This document shows positions 12,921 through 26,100 of a stretch of 64,000 bases of DNA, one piece after another. The position numbers and the translations under genes were made by a program. Location of the stretch: contig CM049322.1 in the NCBI GenBank assembly GCA_026874595.1, forward strand, positions 36,019,840-36,083,839, read 5' to 3'. Source of the stretch: Sipunculus nudus. Its lineage: Eukaryota > Annelida > Sipuncula > Golfingiida > Sipunculidae. Each line of letters starts with the position of its first letter. Position 1 is the stretch's first letter. The notes under the pieces are model-generated. The model made no database searches and was not told where the DNA came from. It worked only from the letters and a program-made list of their open reading frames with translations.

Positions 12921-15739
12921 ATGGAGACTGTGACCTGCCTTTTATATCTGTGGTATTTTGCAACTACCTTTGGTATGCATAATGATATGAAACGTTTAAA
13001 AAATCGAGATATCTTGTGAAAAATATGTTCAAACTTAATGTTAAATAATATATAAATTTCAAATACGGTTATATAACATCTGGGTTTTATCATGGAAACA
13101 TAACAGCTATTACGTGTAAGGAAGATATCTGAAGAGTAATTTCATGAATTTCAATGGTTTAGTGAGTTGACTAATCTTTGAGGTTAATGGTCAATCCGCT
13201 AACAAATTAAACCTAACTTCAATTTTTAGTTAGAAGCAATTCTAGTTCTTGTGAAATAATTTCCATGAAAGTTATATTTTTTATTGCAACATGGTACGAT
13301 ATACTATTGCGAACTTTTTGGAAATAATAACAACCTCGACGATCTCCAGTAATGTACGATCTAGTTGATACAACATGTAAATATATGTTTCTGGTTGATT
13401 TCTTAAAATTGACAAATTTGGCATTATATAGAGCTTAGCGTATCTGCTTATCATATGACGAGTTCTAACAAAACATATAGCACTGCCGTTTGATCGTTTC
13501 GTTCATAACTTAATAAAAAAAAGAAGCCTTTGAATCAATATATGCAGGAGCATCGCAGGCAAACCCGTCTCTGGCACGAGAATATCTGCTGGAAGGAGGA
13601 AGCGATGAAATATACAACGGTCATGTGATCACAAGTGTTTATTTGGAGGGAGGATATGACGCGATGGGGTTGTGTGTCGATTTGTGTCTCTCTTTCAAAT
13701 CGGGTCCTGCTTGTGTAGCCATTAATCTCAGTGAGTTCGGGGAGTGTGAGTTACTGGCGCCGCTTTTACATCCGGACAGTTCCACCTTCACTGAGTCTAT
13801 TGGATGGCGGTCCATGGCAGTAACTTCTAGTTAGTATACTTTGGAACATGTTACTTTCTATCATGTATAATTGGTACCGTCGTACAATAATCCACTATTG
13901 TAAGTACAAAAAAATTTTGTCTGTGATTGTGATAAGGCTAAAACTTCGAATCAAAATTACAAAATTAATTTATATTTCATAATTTTAACATTTATATAAG
14001 AAAAGATGTCTAGATGTATGCCAATTGTTTTATACACTCCAATATGTCAATGAACATATACCTACAAAGATGGCATCAAATGATTGATGTAAACGAGACG
14101 GATTTACCATGTCTGAAAATAAAACTTAATGCATCTTTCTTTCGAATTTATATATTTATTTAATTCTGCTACAGATTGTCCTCACCCATTGTTCATCCCG
14201 GGAAGTAACCATTGCTACCAGATTGAGGACCGACTGAATGGAACGTTCCTTGACATCTTGGGTGTCTGTAATCTAAAGGCAGTGACCATCCAGTCAGCAT
14301 CGGAACATTCATTTCTGACTCGCACATTACAGTTCTATGGTGAGTACATTCCACGTAATACGTATGTTGCTCAGACTGCGAAGTTGATTAACCCGAGCGC
14401 GTAATTATTAAGCAGGAATAGCCAATTAGATCTTCGTCTATTTATAACCCGCAAGTGTCAGATATAAAGCCAGCAACTCACAAAAATAACATGAAATTGT
14501 TCTCATTTTATGACGTAGACTGAAGTGAAACAACATTTCAGATACAATTTCGTGCGACTTATCAATTGGTCTAGTGTTACTTTCTTTCGTATCATTATAT
14601 ATATAAGGAAACCAGGGAAACTGTTTTTTCCTGATCAGTGTGTCTGAGTGTCTGTTTGTGACTTGGCTTTATTATTAAGCATATGCGGCATGCTCTTCAT
14701 TTGGGCTAACTGTTCGTTCAATTCTGCCTGTATGGAAGCAACCTGTTTTGCTCATAAACTGGTTGCATACTTGCAAAACAAATGGTACACGCGGTGTGAT
14801 TTAACTAGGTCTGTAGTTCTACTACACTGCCTATCTTAGCAACACGTTTAGAGCTTCACGGGAGGCAAATGGGAAATCATGGACACATCAATACAATCGA
14901 AGGAAAACATATAGTACATCAATTCAAAAATCCTCATTCTGTAAAAAAATCATACCTTACATAGATACAGAACATCAGAAGTAAAGTCTTCGAAAAATCA
15001 TCAGATATATTGTACTGTAGACTTATCTCTGTTTCATATCTTGGTGCAAGGCTGAGAATTTTAACACCAGGGGATCTGGGCTTTATACTTATTTCAGTTA
15101 AGAAGCAATAACAACCTGGTAAAGAGTTCATCAGTTTCATATTCAACAACCATATCTAGCACTTATGAAAGTATTAATTTTCTTGCTCTGACGGATCAGA
15201 CAGAAAACAATGCTCTGATGTTTGAATGTTTGCGAATCTGGGATAAAATTAGGGGTTGATTATTCATGGGAATATTATGAAAAAACGACTAATAAAAATG
15301 ACCTAGAGCGGGGCATGTGGAACAAATCAGCTATAGCCGAGTGGAACGTAATGTAAATGTTTGCTCTGCGGGAGTCAATCATGGTAAGGGCTACTACGCC
15401 TCACTGTGCCATGCATGAATCTCGCCCCAGAAAACTTTAAGTTTACCAATATACCTACAAAGCTTAAATTAATTTACAGAATTTATTTATAGTTTAATCT
15501 TTGCCTCTTAATATTTATTATCAGGACTGCAACATCTAGGATTCTGGACGTATGGTTACTTCGTGGGATATTATGCCTGGAGAGTCTTTCCCACGGGCGA
15601 ATTCGTTAAAATGACCTTCACAGCATGGGCGGAAGGTCAACCAAGTTCCCCCATGCGTCGGAATGTGAAGTTACAAGATGGAGCTTGGTATGACGCCATC
15701 ATGAGTGAACGTAATTACTTTATATGCGAGGAGGAGTGA
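12921..15739 (+). CDS. PAN/apple C-type lectin, copy C, four exons
   Basis: Exons 12921-12972, 13548-13829, 14175-14339 and 15525-15739 encode 237 residues. Exon 1 starts METVTCLLYLWYF and is the leader. Exon 2 is the PAN/apple-like domain (LCVDLCLSF, CVAINLSEFGECELLAP). Exons 3 and 4 form the lectin-like domain: IPGSNHCYQIEDRLNG, then HLGFWTYGYFVGYYAW, MTFTAWAEGQPSSP and YFICEEE. Exon 4 has no useful internal start and is recognised by homology and the TATTATCAG acceptor. The exon 2 donor reads CTA|GTTAGT, so the split codon becomes AAT (Asn) instead of GAT (Asp) before the first lectin-domain cysteine. All phases are 1. Inner lectin disulfide and WND are missing, as in copy B. Predicted to be secreted. 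Confidence 0.85.
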
Positions 15740-15847
15740 CGTCATTCTGCGTTTACTTAGTAGAGAAAACATTAAACAGGAAACAGTATTTTCTGAACAA
15801 CATGAACTATAATTCAAACCTTGTACTTTGGCTTTCTCTCTGCCAAC

Positions 15848-15853
15848 AATAAA
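15848..15853 (+). terminator. Polyadenylation signal, lectin copy C
   Basis: AATAAA about 109 bases after the stop codon at 15739. Confidence 0.5.
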
Positions 15854-16349
15854 TGCCCCACAGGTCATCAGATGTTTTATTTTATGCCCTTAAGATCTAG
15901 AATTTCGAAAAATAGTAGAGTACACAAATAGATATACCTCAATGAATCCGTAGCTAGTGCATTCCGCCCGCATATACATATGTACAAACCAGGATACTAT
16001 GAAATACATTGGTGATGATTTTGGGTAATCATTACACAATATAAAAAGCTGAGCAAAACATGTTAGTCCTATAAAGTCAAAGAAAAGTTTGGAAGTTTGG
16101 CAAAAAAAAAACCTTTCTTGTTGACCATTTTGCTATACAACTACAGTCCTATCCCGATTGCATAGGTAACATGCTTCCGTTCTGTCAACTTCCAAACTTG
16201 TCATGGTGTATATAGTTCAGACATTATGGTAATATCAGGATGACATAATTTTTATAATTTTTTTGTGATAACTATTTGTATTCAGATTAACCTTTTCCTT
16301 CAATTAAAGTTAAGGAACGGGTACACTCTAAAAAGAGATTTTTCATACG

Positions 16350-16351
<2 letters not shown>

Positions 16352-16387
<36 letters not shown>
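16352..16387. repeat. (TA)n microsatellite
   Basis: Perfect alternating A/T dinucleotides of about 36 bp. Confidence 0.9.
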
Positions 16388-16388
<1 letters not shown>

Positions 16389-17599
16389 CTTAAGTAAGTA
16401 GATTAATAGTTGAGATAATATATAGCGAATAGTTAATGTAAAGTGGTGCTCCAAAAGGATAACTCTCTTTTTTTCAATAATCTTGAACGCACAAAATGTT
16501 ATAAACACAATCTCAATCGTTTTCAAGGCGTCATGTTCCGTCCAATAACGGGTGGCATAAAAACAAAATGAAGTAATTACAACCTACAAAATCAAGATTG
16601 AGAACTATTCGACAGTTTGAGTAGCTCCTGAAAATGTAATGCGTTTTAAAAAATCATGCCATGCTACATTTACGTGTTTATTTTGGCGTTACTTTATCCT
16701 GTCCCATGGGAAATAAATTTGATGTTTGGACTTTTAAATACGAACTAAACTGAACGCGTAAAAATGAGAGGTTCTGGGCCATGCGGTTAAAAACATTTAC
16801 AATGTCGTCCAGAGTGCACGACTGTAATAGCCTACATACTTTATAACAAATGTATTTAAGAACAAAATGAGAAAGATGTTGGGTGGAAGACTCTGAAGAA
16901 CAGAAGGATATTGTTAATTTAGCCTAGTTCAACTGCATACAATTATTTATGAAAAAAAAATCATAATATTTATTACAAAATTAGATTTGCATCCAACAAG
17001 ACAAAGATCGCTTAGGAAAATCCAAGCGGGAGAGAACACGATTTTTCACCGAAAAATACAAACAAGGCTTAATATAATACCTCATGTGTACCCACAACAA
17101 TAAGATGCTTGTACAGCCTAGAAGAACACATCAAGGAACTCCCAACAGTTCAACAAAGCATTCAATTATTCCCACAGAAAATGTTGCATTATAGTACAGG
17201 CAATCGATCAACTGCCATAAATCATACTAGAATAAGAATTGGACATCTGGGACATCATTTATACTTATATGATGTTATTAACAAAAACAAAGTGTCAAAA
17301 TAACAGTTCCTTAGATCCAGAACATTACTTTGTTAAGTATTAATAATACCCTGCCAAAAAAGAGAGAGGAGATGCTGGAACATGTTATACCAATCACAAG
17401 AAGACTTAACGGAGACACAGACTAAATTTATTTTTAAAAGACATTACTATCTATCCATTAAAAACTTATTTTTTCTGGTAAAGGCGTTCTTTATTTGTAA
17501 TACTCACAGATTTTACTAGAATCTAAAAAATAAAGTAATACATATAATATGGAAGAACATTGACATTAACATTATAAAATATTCATTAATGCATTTTAT

Positions 17600-17648
<49 letters not shown>
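17600..17648. repeat. (TA)n microsatellite
   Basis: About 48 bp of alternating A/T with one G interruption. Confidence 0.9.
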
Positions 17649-17651
<3 letters not shown>

Positions 17652-18309
17652 ATATTAAACATCACTTGCATTATAATTAATAAACAGACGTTTGTTCTAC
17701 CCATGTATGTCAAATGTCACGTTTCCTTGGGGACGACCATAAATGTTATGAATAAAAAAATATATCAACATCCTATCATCCTACCCTTTTATAGGTATTG
17801 AAGTACTGATTTGTTCGATGGACGTGCATACCTTAGCTTAATTTATATCAGTGTTTATAGATACTTTTAAATAACAATCCCACTCAATCGATTGCCTCGC
17901 AAGATCAACTTTGTTCCTATGTAAGGTGAGGTGTTCATTTGGATCTCCGACTAGATATTCTGATTTCTGTGTATCAATAGTCCGAAAGCGCTTTCTCCTT
18001 CACCTTATAAAAGTATTCCACGATAACACGGGGACTTAACATGTTTTTCACAAAATTATTCGGTTATTTCCCAGCAACAGATATTCAAATGAGCTGACAA
18101 TATATTTTCTCTGCAAAACTTTCAAAGTAAACAATTCTTACATTATATGTACACGTTCAATACCATGAGGTTAAGTTTGATAAAGCTTTCATAAACTTCG
18201 GTAATCTGGTTCTTGTCATCCACGTTAATTGAGAGCAAGGAAGGTACATACAATGCGCCAAAGGTAATGACTGAATATCACAAAATAATCTGTCAGATGG
18301 ACCATATGG

Positions 18310-19437
18310 ATGTGGACTGTTATCTGGTTTCTTTTTCTACAACCTTTTACAAATTTTTGTGGTAAGCATAATTATACCAAATGTGTGAAACGCAAGCAAG
18401 ATATTTTGTTAAACATACAATAAATATTATTTCGACAGGTGTTTTTTCTCTCGTAATAAGACAATCGTCATCCAGTCAGTAACAGAACACGTATTTATGA
18501 CATGCCTATAACAATTATACGTTGAGTACATTCCCCACGTAATATGTGCATTGTAAAAATTCGGAAGTTGAATAAAGCGAGCGTATACTTTTGATGTATT
18601 AAATTGAAGAATCGATTTATTAATCGTCTATTTATAACTTGTAAACAACAATGATATAGCGAGCAAGTTTAGAACATGGCACATGATATTGTCCTGATAA
18701 TATGGTATTTTTTCTCTCATTGTCAGATTTTTGAAAGAAACACAACATACAAATAACAATATACCATAGAGCCAGGTTGGCCAATACTCTGTTCTTCACT
18801 TCTTACCAAACTTCTAGACTGAGAATTAAACAACCGGGAACCGGGCTCAAGTCAATTTCATTTATAAACCAATAAAACTCTTTGAAACTTTGAAAAAGCC
18901 CGGTAAAGACTCTAATCAGTTTCATAGACCCAGAAAAAAAATCCAGCATCTATAGGTCATTTATTGTTTTGTCCGACGCACGAGACAGCGAAGATTCCTG
19001 GACCGAGGGTACAACTAAGTAAGGCCCCGATCAGTAGAGTTGATTTTGCACCAAACTACTAATAATATACTTCGACCTTTAGGTGTGGTATGAGGATAAA
19101 ATCTGTGATAACCTAGGGAAGGGTTATGCAGAGGTAAGTTCTTCTCTGCCAGGGTCAATCATGGCTGCGCCACGCGATTCTATGTATGACGCGCCTTTAC
19201 TCCTTCTTATACACCTTCAAAGTTTAACAGTTGTTTATTCTTAATATTCAAATGCACACGTCTGAGTGTAAGTTGTCAGGATCGAATTGTATAGAAAGTC
19301 CTTACCCCAGGTGATTTCGTTAAATGATTCTTACAGCTGTGGTGAAAGATCAACCCAGTTCCCTTACGTAATGATACAAGATGGAGTTTGGTAGATGCCG
19401 ACTTACCGAACGTCATTACTTTTTACGCGAGGAGTGA
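18310..19437 (+). pseudogene. Lectin copy D, decayed, PAN exon missing
   Basis: Exon 1 is intact at 18310-18361 (MWTVIWFLFLQ, donor GTAAGC). No PAN/apple exon follows. Only the 3' end of the first lectin exon survives (about 18451-18530, with VIQSVTEH). The last exon (about 19280-19437) has a large internal deletion after its acceptor, frame disruptions and GTTTGGTAG in place of the W-Y-D codons, but keeps the terminal GAGGAGTGA. The gene is closest to copy C in its last exon. It cannot encode the lectin. Confidence 0.75.
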
Positions 19438-20545
19438 CGTAATAATTCTGTTATGTATTTAGTAGATGAAATATAAAGGTATTTAACAGTAAACAAAATA
19501 TTTCAAGTCCTGTACTTATGCTTTCGCATCAATAATAAATTGCCCGAATGCCATTTAGTATTGTTTTATCTGACTCGGGGAAACCAGGGAAACTAGATTC
19601 CTGGAAAATTAGAACGCTAAACCAATAGTTACATCATATGCTTTCTATCTGGTGAATATCACTCGCAACTGCCTCTGTATAAACCCGAATTCTATTCATT
19701 ATCCTGTTGAAGCATTATTGTAACCATTCCTACTGCTCCTCTTTGAGGTTCATGATTGTTTTACATATGGAATTCAGGCATTATGTTTATATTATGAATT
19801 CATAATTTTGTTTTTACTCTTATGTGAACAGTATTTGTCTGTAAATAAAATGTACGCTTCAATTATTTTTTCTCACAACAAGTGTTGATAACTGATTTTT
19901 TAGTCTTCCTCATCATTTGCTAAGAAACTAACTCTTAAATATGATATCCATATATTCTAAAAAAGTAATTATATATATATAATTTTGGAGAACGTATGGC
20001 TAATGATAAATCGTTCTCATTTTTAGGGTCTATTATGTATACAAAATATAAACTCAAACTGGCTTCTTTATTTTACAAGCCATAAGGTTCTGTGCAACTG
20101 CGGGTCGCAAGAAAGCAAAATGGTTGTTTACAACCTCCAGTTACGAGACGAAAAATTAATAAATATTTCAGGTATCTCCCGAAAAATATGTTGAAATTTG
20201 AATAACCTTGCCGAATTACTCATAAATGTTTATTATGGCGTTACTTCACTTTCCTTAAATGATGCGACTAAGAGAGAATTTAAGATTTATTCAACTACGT
20301 CCATACCTGAGCCAACTTTTTACGCGTGCTTCATCAATATTCTAAATATGAAGCCTACTGAATCGACTACCTTTCAAGATCATTTTACCTCCTAATGCCA
20401 GTCGTCCCTGAATAAGGAAACCTTTACTGCTAGATTATTATATTTCCGTGTAACCATAGTCCTAAGGAACTCTCTCCATCGAAGTTGCATCATCTCATAA
20501 ATGAAAATATTCCGCGGAAACACACACACACATACATATATCTAA

Positions 20546-20586
<41 letters not shown>

Positions 20587-20705
20587 GGAATGTTTTACCT
20601 TTATTTTTCTAGCCATTGATCTTTAAATTTGTTGACATACATATTCCGAGCAGAGGGTTTTTAAAAGTATTTTTACATTATCTCGACTTGTTCAGTACCG
20701 TGGCA
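19438..20705. other. Intergenic 5' flank of lectin copy E
   Basis: The stretch 18700-20700 as a whole is colinear with about 27390-29700, so it is part of a segmental duplication. At 20270-20480 lies one unit of the upstream module (TCGTCCCTGAATAAGG ... GTAACCATAGTCCTAAG). A (CA)n and (TA)n tract is at 20518-20585. No gene seen. Confidence 0.45.
20518..20585. repeat. Compound (CA)n and (TA)n microsatellite
   Basis: (CA)n at 20518-20532 followed after a short spacer by (TA)n at 20550-20585. Confidence 0.85.
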
Positions 20706-20727
20706 TATATTTTTAATGCAGTATTGA
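20706..20727 (+). promoter_or_regulatory. TATA-like conserved element of lectin copy E
   Basis: TATATTTTTAATGCAGTATT lies about 90 bp upstream of the copy E start codon. The same motif occurs at nearly the same distance before copies F and H. The TATATTTTTAA part could serve as a TATA box; inferred. Confidence 0.45.
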
Positions 20728-20798
20728 AAAACTAATCTTGTTTTTGACGTCCACTTTAAGTGACATACAAAACGCAAAAAAAGCAAATACTGAAAATC

Positions 20799-23147
20799 AT
20801 GAGGATTGTGATCTTGTTGTCACTGCTGCAATATGTTGCAATTTCCTGTGGTAAGCATAGCGATATCAATTAAATTAAACGCCAAGAATATTTTTTAAAC
20901 ATTAAAGTAGATAAATGTTATTTATGTGTTATGTGAAATGCTGTGATACTGGTTCATTAAAAGGGGAAACATAATATGCTCCTTTTTTAAAGAAACATTC
21001 GTGAAGAGTCGTTTCATGCCATCGTAAGAAATGTAAATAACAATTAATCAAATTCCTGGCGAAAATTACTCTGAACACGCAATTCCATGTAATATAAATG
21101 AGTACGCCCTCAGCATTGTTGAATCGTAACTTATGATTATTTTTCAAACCCCATACAGTGTACTTTTTGTGAACTAATGTAAATCCCATCGATAAAGATA
21201 AACTGCACTGCAACGTTAGTAACTGTTTTTTTTATACATAGATATTGGAGCAACAGTCCTTCGTTCACAAGCGAAGGAAACTCTTATACAAGAATATATG
21301 CTGGGAGGAGGTAGAGGTTAATTTTACAACGGTCACGTGATCACCAGGGTTTATTTGTACGGAGGCTATGACGCGATAGAAGAATATGTCCAATGGTGTC
21401 TCTTATACACATCCGTTCCTCCATGTGTAACCGTTAATCTCGGTGAGTTTGGGGAATGTCAGGTTCAAGCGCCACCTCTTCATTCGGACACTTCAACCTT
21501 TACGGAAACTGTTGGATGATGGTCAATGAGGGCTACCTCTGGTTGGTATACTTATATGTGTATTAAAACATTTGGTGTATTTGATTTTTATGGTAAAACT
21601 TGTATTACTATATTAACATGCATCGTTGTAAATGCAGAAAATGTTTCTATCACTGTTACTCGGTTATCATTGCAGAATCGTTATGAACAAAAAATAGCCG
21701 ACAGATGTATTTAAATTTTTGTACATCTTAACGTTCTTAATATGTGATAATTTTCCTTCTGAAATTAAGTCTGAATTTTATCAATTATATGAGATAAGAA
21801 ACATGATGGAAATCAGGTTTTCCTGAAGCAGTCTCGTACCTAAGGACAGGTGTGCATCTAAATATGAAATGAATAATTTATGTATATATATACTTATGAT
21901 ATATATGATATATTTATATTAATGTTTTAATATATCCGTACTAGAATATTGTCAACGTGTATACTAGTGTTAATACACTATGCGTTCGGTTCGCTGTTTT
22001 ACTATAAGATATAATTGTAGTGGCCGGTAAAAAAGGTCGTTAGTTTTCTTCGGTTACCCCAGTTTTCCTAGTTTCCTCCTCCTAAACATTCGTGCATTGA
22101 ATATCGCTGTCGCTAGTTATAATAACTAGTTTAACAATTGATGTTTCTGTATTGAGATGCAAACCATTGCTGTTCATCTTACTTAATATACAAGTAATAC
22201 ATGAGGTTGTCTCTGAATATTGATAAATATATTAGATATATATTATATCAAATATTACAAATTTTCGTTATTTTTGTTCTAAATTATAATTTTACTTGAA
22301 CTGGTCTGCAGATTGTCCGTATCCTTTGTTCATCCGAGGGGAGTAACCATTGCTACCAGATTGAAGATCGAGAAGAATGGAACGTTCATTGAGAGCTGGG
22401 TTTTCTGCCCAAGGAGTCCAGTGGACATCAAGTCAGAATCAGAAAACTTATTTCTGACTGGAACTTTATAATTCTATAGTGAGCATATTACAGAAATACC
22501 AAGTCAGTAGATAAGATAGGACAGTAAGATAGAAAAAGCGTGGATTTACTTGAAAATACAAATAAAAAGATCGATGTCATCAAGGTATCGCCGGTATACA
22601 ACAGTAATAAAATAAGTAGTTTGCAGATATGGTGAAACATATTTCACATATTGTAGGCGGGAACAACGGAGCAACAGCGGTACATTATGAATTTGTCTTA
22701 TTTCTTAATATTTAACTAGCAAATAAAAATTTAGAAATTGCCCATCTATACGTTAAAAATTTTAACTGTCATACTCATGTAATTTACCTTTAAAAATGTT
22801 CGGATTGGTTTCATATGATAGAGAAACATGGTACCACATAAAACGGCTTTCTTTGTAAGCAATGTGTATGAGTGTCTGTTTGTTCGCAACTTGTTTATTT
22901 ACAATAAATTGACCTGACACTTTAATGCTATGTTATTATACCTTTCCTAGGCCTACAAAATCTAAGATTCTGGACCTGTGGCTTCTACATTGGATACGAC
23001 GCTTGGCACATCGAGCCCTCTGGCGGTTGGGTCAATATGACCTTCACGGCTTGGGCTGTTATCTTGGGTATATTATTTTTCAAGGCGGGGCTTGGTAAGA
23101 TGCACACAACAATAATCGTCATTACTTCTTGTGTTAGTCAGAATTAA
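20799..23147 (+). pseudogene. Lectin copy E, pseudogene with two stops in the PAN exon
   Basis: All four exons are recognisable: leader 20799-20850 (MRIVILLSLLQYVAISCG), PAN exon 21272-21541, lectin exons about 22312-22478 and 22951-23147. The PAN exon has in-frame TAA at 21319-21321 where copies F and G have a Lys codon, and TGA at 21517-21519 where they have Trp. One conserved cysteine is changed to Tyr (EEYVQW). The first lectin exon has small insertions and a TAA near its end. The last exon has lost part of the TAWAEGQPSSPRRP region. The splice sites of exons 1 and 2 still look usable. The defects are independent, so this is a genuine pseudogene. Confidence 0.8.
21950..22140 (+). mobile_element. 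tRNA-derived SINE in intron 2 of lectin copy E
   Basis: Diverged member of a SINE also present at 31170-31376, 47476-47672 and 53945-54140. It keeps the GCGTTCGGTTCG (B-box-like) part, GTAGTGGCCGGTAAAAAAGG, CCAGTTTTCCTAGTTTCC and the tail GTCGCTAGTTATAATAACTAG. Its position between the PAN and lectin exons is the same in all four copies, so it was inherited through gene duplication. Confidence 0.6.
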
Positions 23148-26100
23148 TTGGTCTAGTCTGGGTAAGTGCATTTCGCAGCAGAAAATGAAATTCCAGCCTT
23201 GTTTTTGGATTTTTTTCTCTGTCTATAATACTTTTCTTAAAGATAATACAGTACTGTGTTGTATGCCTTAGTTAACTGGACTGTTAAGAAGAGGTGCACA
23301 CACCTGCATCAATGTTACACTAGCTGGTCCACATCACTCGCATATGTATGTGTTATAACCTGAATTCAATGAAATAACGCTTTAGGAAAGTTTGGGCTAG
23401 CTTTCACAGTGCAAAAATATTTTGACAAATGAAGTTCAAGAAAAGGTCAAAATAAACAACATGCCCTGGTAATACTTTTTATTATACATCACCAAACCTA
23501 TGAATATTAACACATTAACATGATTGATTCAGTGATTCAAAACTGTTTAAATGTATTTAATTCTTGGATTATGGTTATATTATGAAATTATATTTTATCC
23601 CTTTGTGTGATAACCATTTGTCTCGAAAAGTTAAGGTTGTCTCACAGAATCAAATTGATAAAGCAGTATTTATATCTGCAAAGTCTTAAACCAGCTTTTC
23701 GAAGTAATAAAAATTCGTGAAAATAAATATGACGCGTGTTCATCTTGCTTTTGCAATTCTCTATTTTATTCTATATGCAATCTACGTTTTTAATGCCGTG
23801 CATATTGATGTCAATGTTACATCCATTCACACATTTGTAAGTCTTTAATCAAACAAGTCTATTCATGTTGTATAAATCCTACAATAACAGGAAATGACTT
23901 CGACACCGGACAATAATACGATATATAGTTCTCGCTTTCTTTCAAAATCATAGCCGGTTAACAAACGAATAAACTTATACATTATAAACAGCCACATCAG
24001 CGATAAATTCAGAAAGATATATGATTTGTAATATTTATTTACCATAGAAATACGTATGTTAGTCACAAAACAGTGCCAAAACAAAATAACAATATTGCAA
24101 ACGAAGAGGACCCCCATATGTGTGTTGCACCTGATAACTGCCAATAAGAACACCACACGCATGTATTAATGTTCAGCATAACTGAGGGTGTAAAACAATA
24201 AAACAGACTGTTATTTAAGAAGGCCATAGACCAACCGTTGCAAACGATGCAAAATCATCGAGCCACACAATTCTATAATAATCAGCTATATTAAACAGCA
24301 ATCTATATAACTTGATAAAATAATCCTCCACGCTAGGATGTGTCTACCTTGCCGTTTACATTGAATTTAAACATAATTCATCCATGTCTTGCTATGTGGA
24401 ATAACTGATTAAAATTATACAAAACCATACAATTAAGCTCTTCTGGGATATCGTAGGTCCTGTTGGAAGTATTTCAACCATGACCAACTGTATAATTTTT
24501 CGTGCTCATGTTTGGAACCATCTAGCGATGAGATAATATATGTTAATGTTATATCCAGAGCAAAAAAAAAACATAACTTGTGATTATATTTTGGTTGTAC
24601 TCAGGACACAAGCAAAGCTAACTTTAATATATAATACTGCGGTCGTGTGACCATGAGCTGGGATTTGTGGCCACAAGCGAAGTCTCGTCCGCCTTTTAAG
24701 ATGTGTCCTATTAAGGTCATCTTCTGGAGCACAGGTCAAACGGTGTAACATATATCATTCGCTTCATATTCGTCTTTATTTATAACACATAATATAAGAA
24801 ATATATAGAGGATGATGATATAGTATTTGTATATAACATTTACTTAAACAGAACTGACAATAAGGTACAATAAATACACAACATTTCAACTGATATGTCT
24901 AAAATATTAAATAATGGAGTAGGCGATGATAACGAATGGAAGGGTTTAAGGACTTGTAATTAGATGTTGGTACATAACATATTCATTCACAATGTATTCT
25001 AGTTAATACTGGAGTATATACGGAAATGACAAACTTTATTAATAATCTAATGGATGACCTTGTTTACGCGTTGTATTTGCTTCAAAAGGCAACTCCACTT
25101 TTATTACTAGGTATGTGACCGTTTCTTTTCATTTATTGAAAGCTTCCGCAGTTTAAAACCACAGATGTTCATACTTAAGGAGATAACTGTAGTTAAATTG
25201 TTTTTGTTTTATTGAATTGATTTTGTATTTAGATGAAACAATAAATATAATTTAATTGCAGCAAACTCCGCCAGATTGTCAAAAACATACAATAATAAAA
25301 GTAAAAAAAGGCATGTTAATATACCCGTTAGATTACTTGATTTACAATAAAAAATGAATAAGTATCAAGTTTACATTTTCAATCTTTAAAGCTGCCTATT
25401 CACCGTCTTTTTAATATAAAAGTTACGTTTTATCCTCTCTTCCTCTGTGTATCTATTATTTGTTTCAAGGGTTATTCAGGTTATGAAAAGGTTTTTATAA
25501 CGCATCTGTAAAGATGCATGCACTTGTTTATCAAAAACCTGTTTAAAAACACAGCAAAGTTGCTATACGTTCTAAAAAATATAACCTAAGATGGCATTTT
25601 GCATATATGTGGAGGTAGAAAGGTCACTTGTTGTAAAACGACATTTGAAATGCTCTGGCTTATCAATCAGACTTGCCACCAGATGAAATTGTTGAATTTG
25701 TATTTATTATTTAAAGACCTTCACATCTGAAAAACACTTTGATATAAATCAAGCAAGCAGCCAGTGTGCGGTAATATTCACGTTGTTTGCCCTTTTTCAT
25801 AAAAGCTTCAAGGGATTTCTTTATTTTATAAAGATCAGGTAGGTGATAAAACCCTTCTTAATTATATATCTCTGGAGCCAGAATATCAGATCGGGAATTA
25901 CCGAATTAATAATATGTGAGAACTATGTTATCAACGGTAGTAAATTATATAAGAATATGTTAATAGCCATGAAAAATAAAATACTGCAGCTTTTTAGTTT
26001 GGCGGAGGTTAGAAACAGAATGGTAATTATCATAGAAAGAAGAAAGAGTAAACAAACATTACCTTTTATACGTTGTCTGTTCAATGCCAATATGAATCAT

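Larger units (their letters stand above)
15854..18309. other. Intergenic, microsatellites, flank of lectin copy D
   Basis: No gene recognised. (TA)n tracts occupy 16352-16387 and 17600-17648, and the open frames across the second are repeat artefacts. At 17880-18005 a diverged copy of the upstream module seen before the other lectin units begins (TCAAGATCA... TCAATAGTCC). Confidence 0.4.

Noticed and set aside
17516-17801. Tyr/Ile-repeat open frames on both strands
   Set aside because: Translation of a (TA)n microsatellite. The same applies to frames over 31113-31340, 47425-47628 and 62738-63094, although the last also overlaps a real receptor exon in its right frame.
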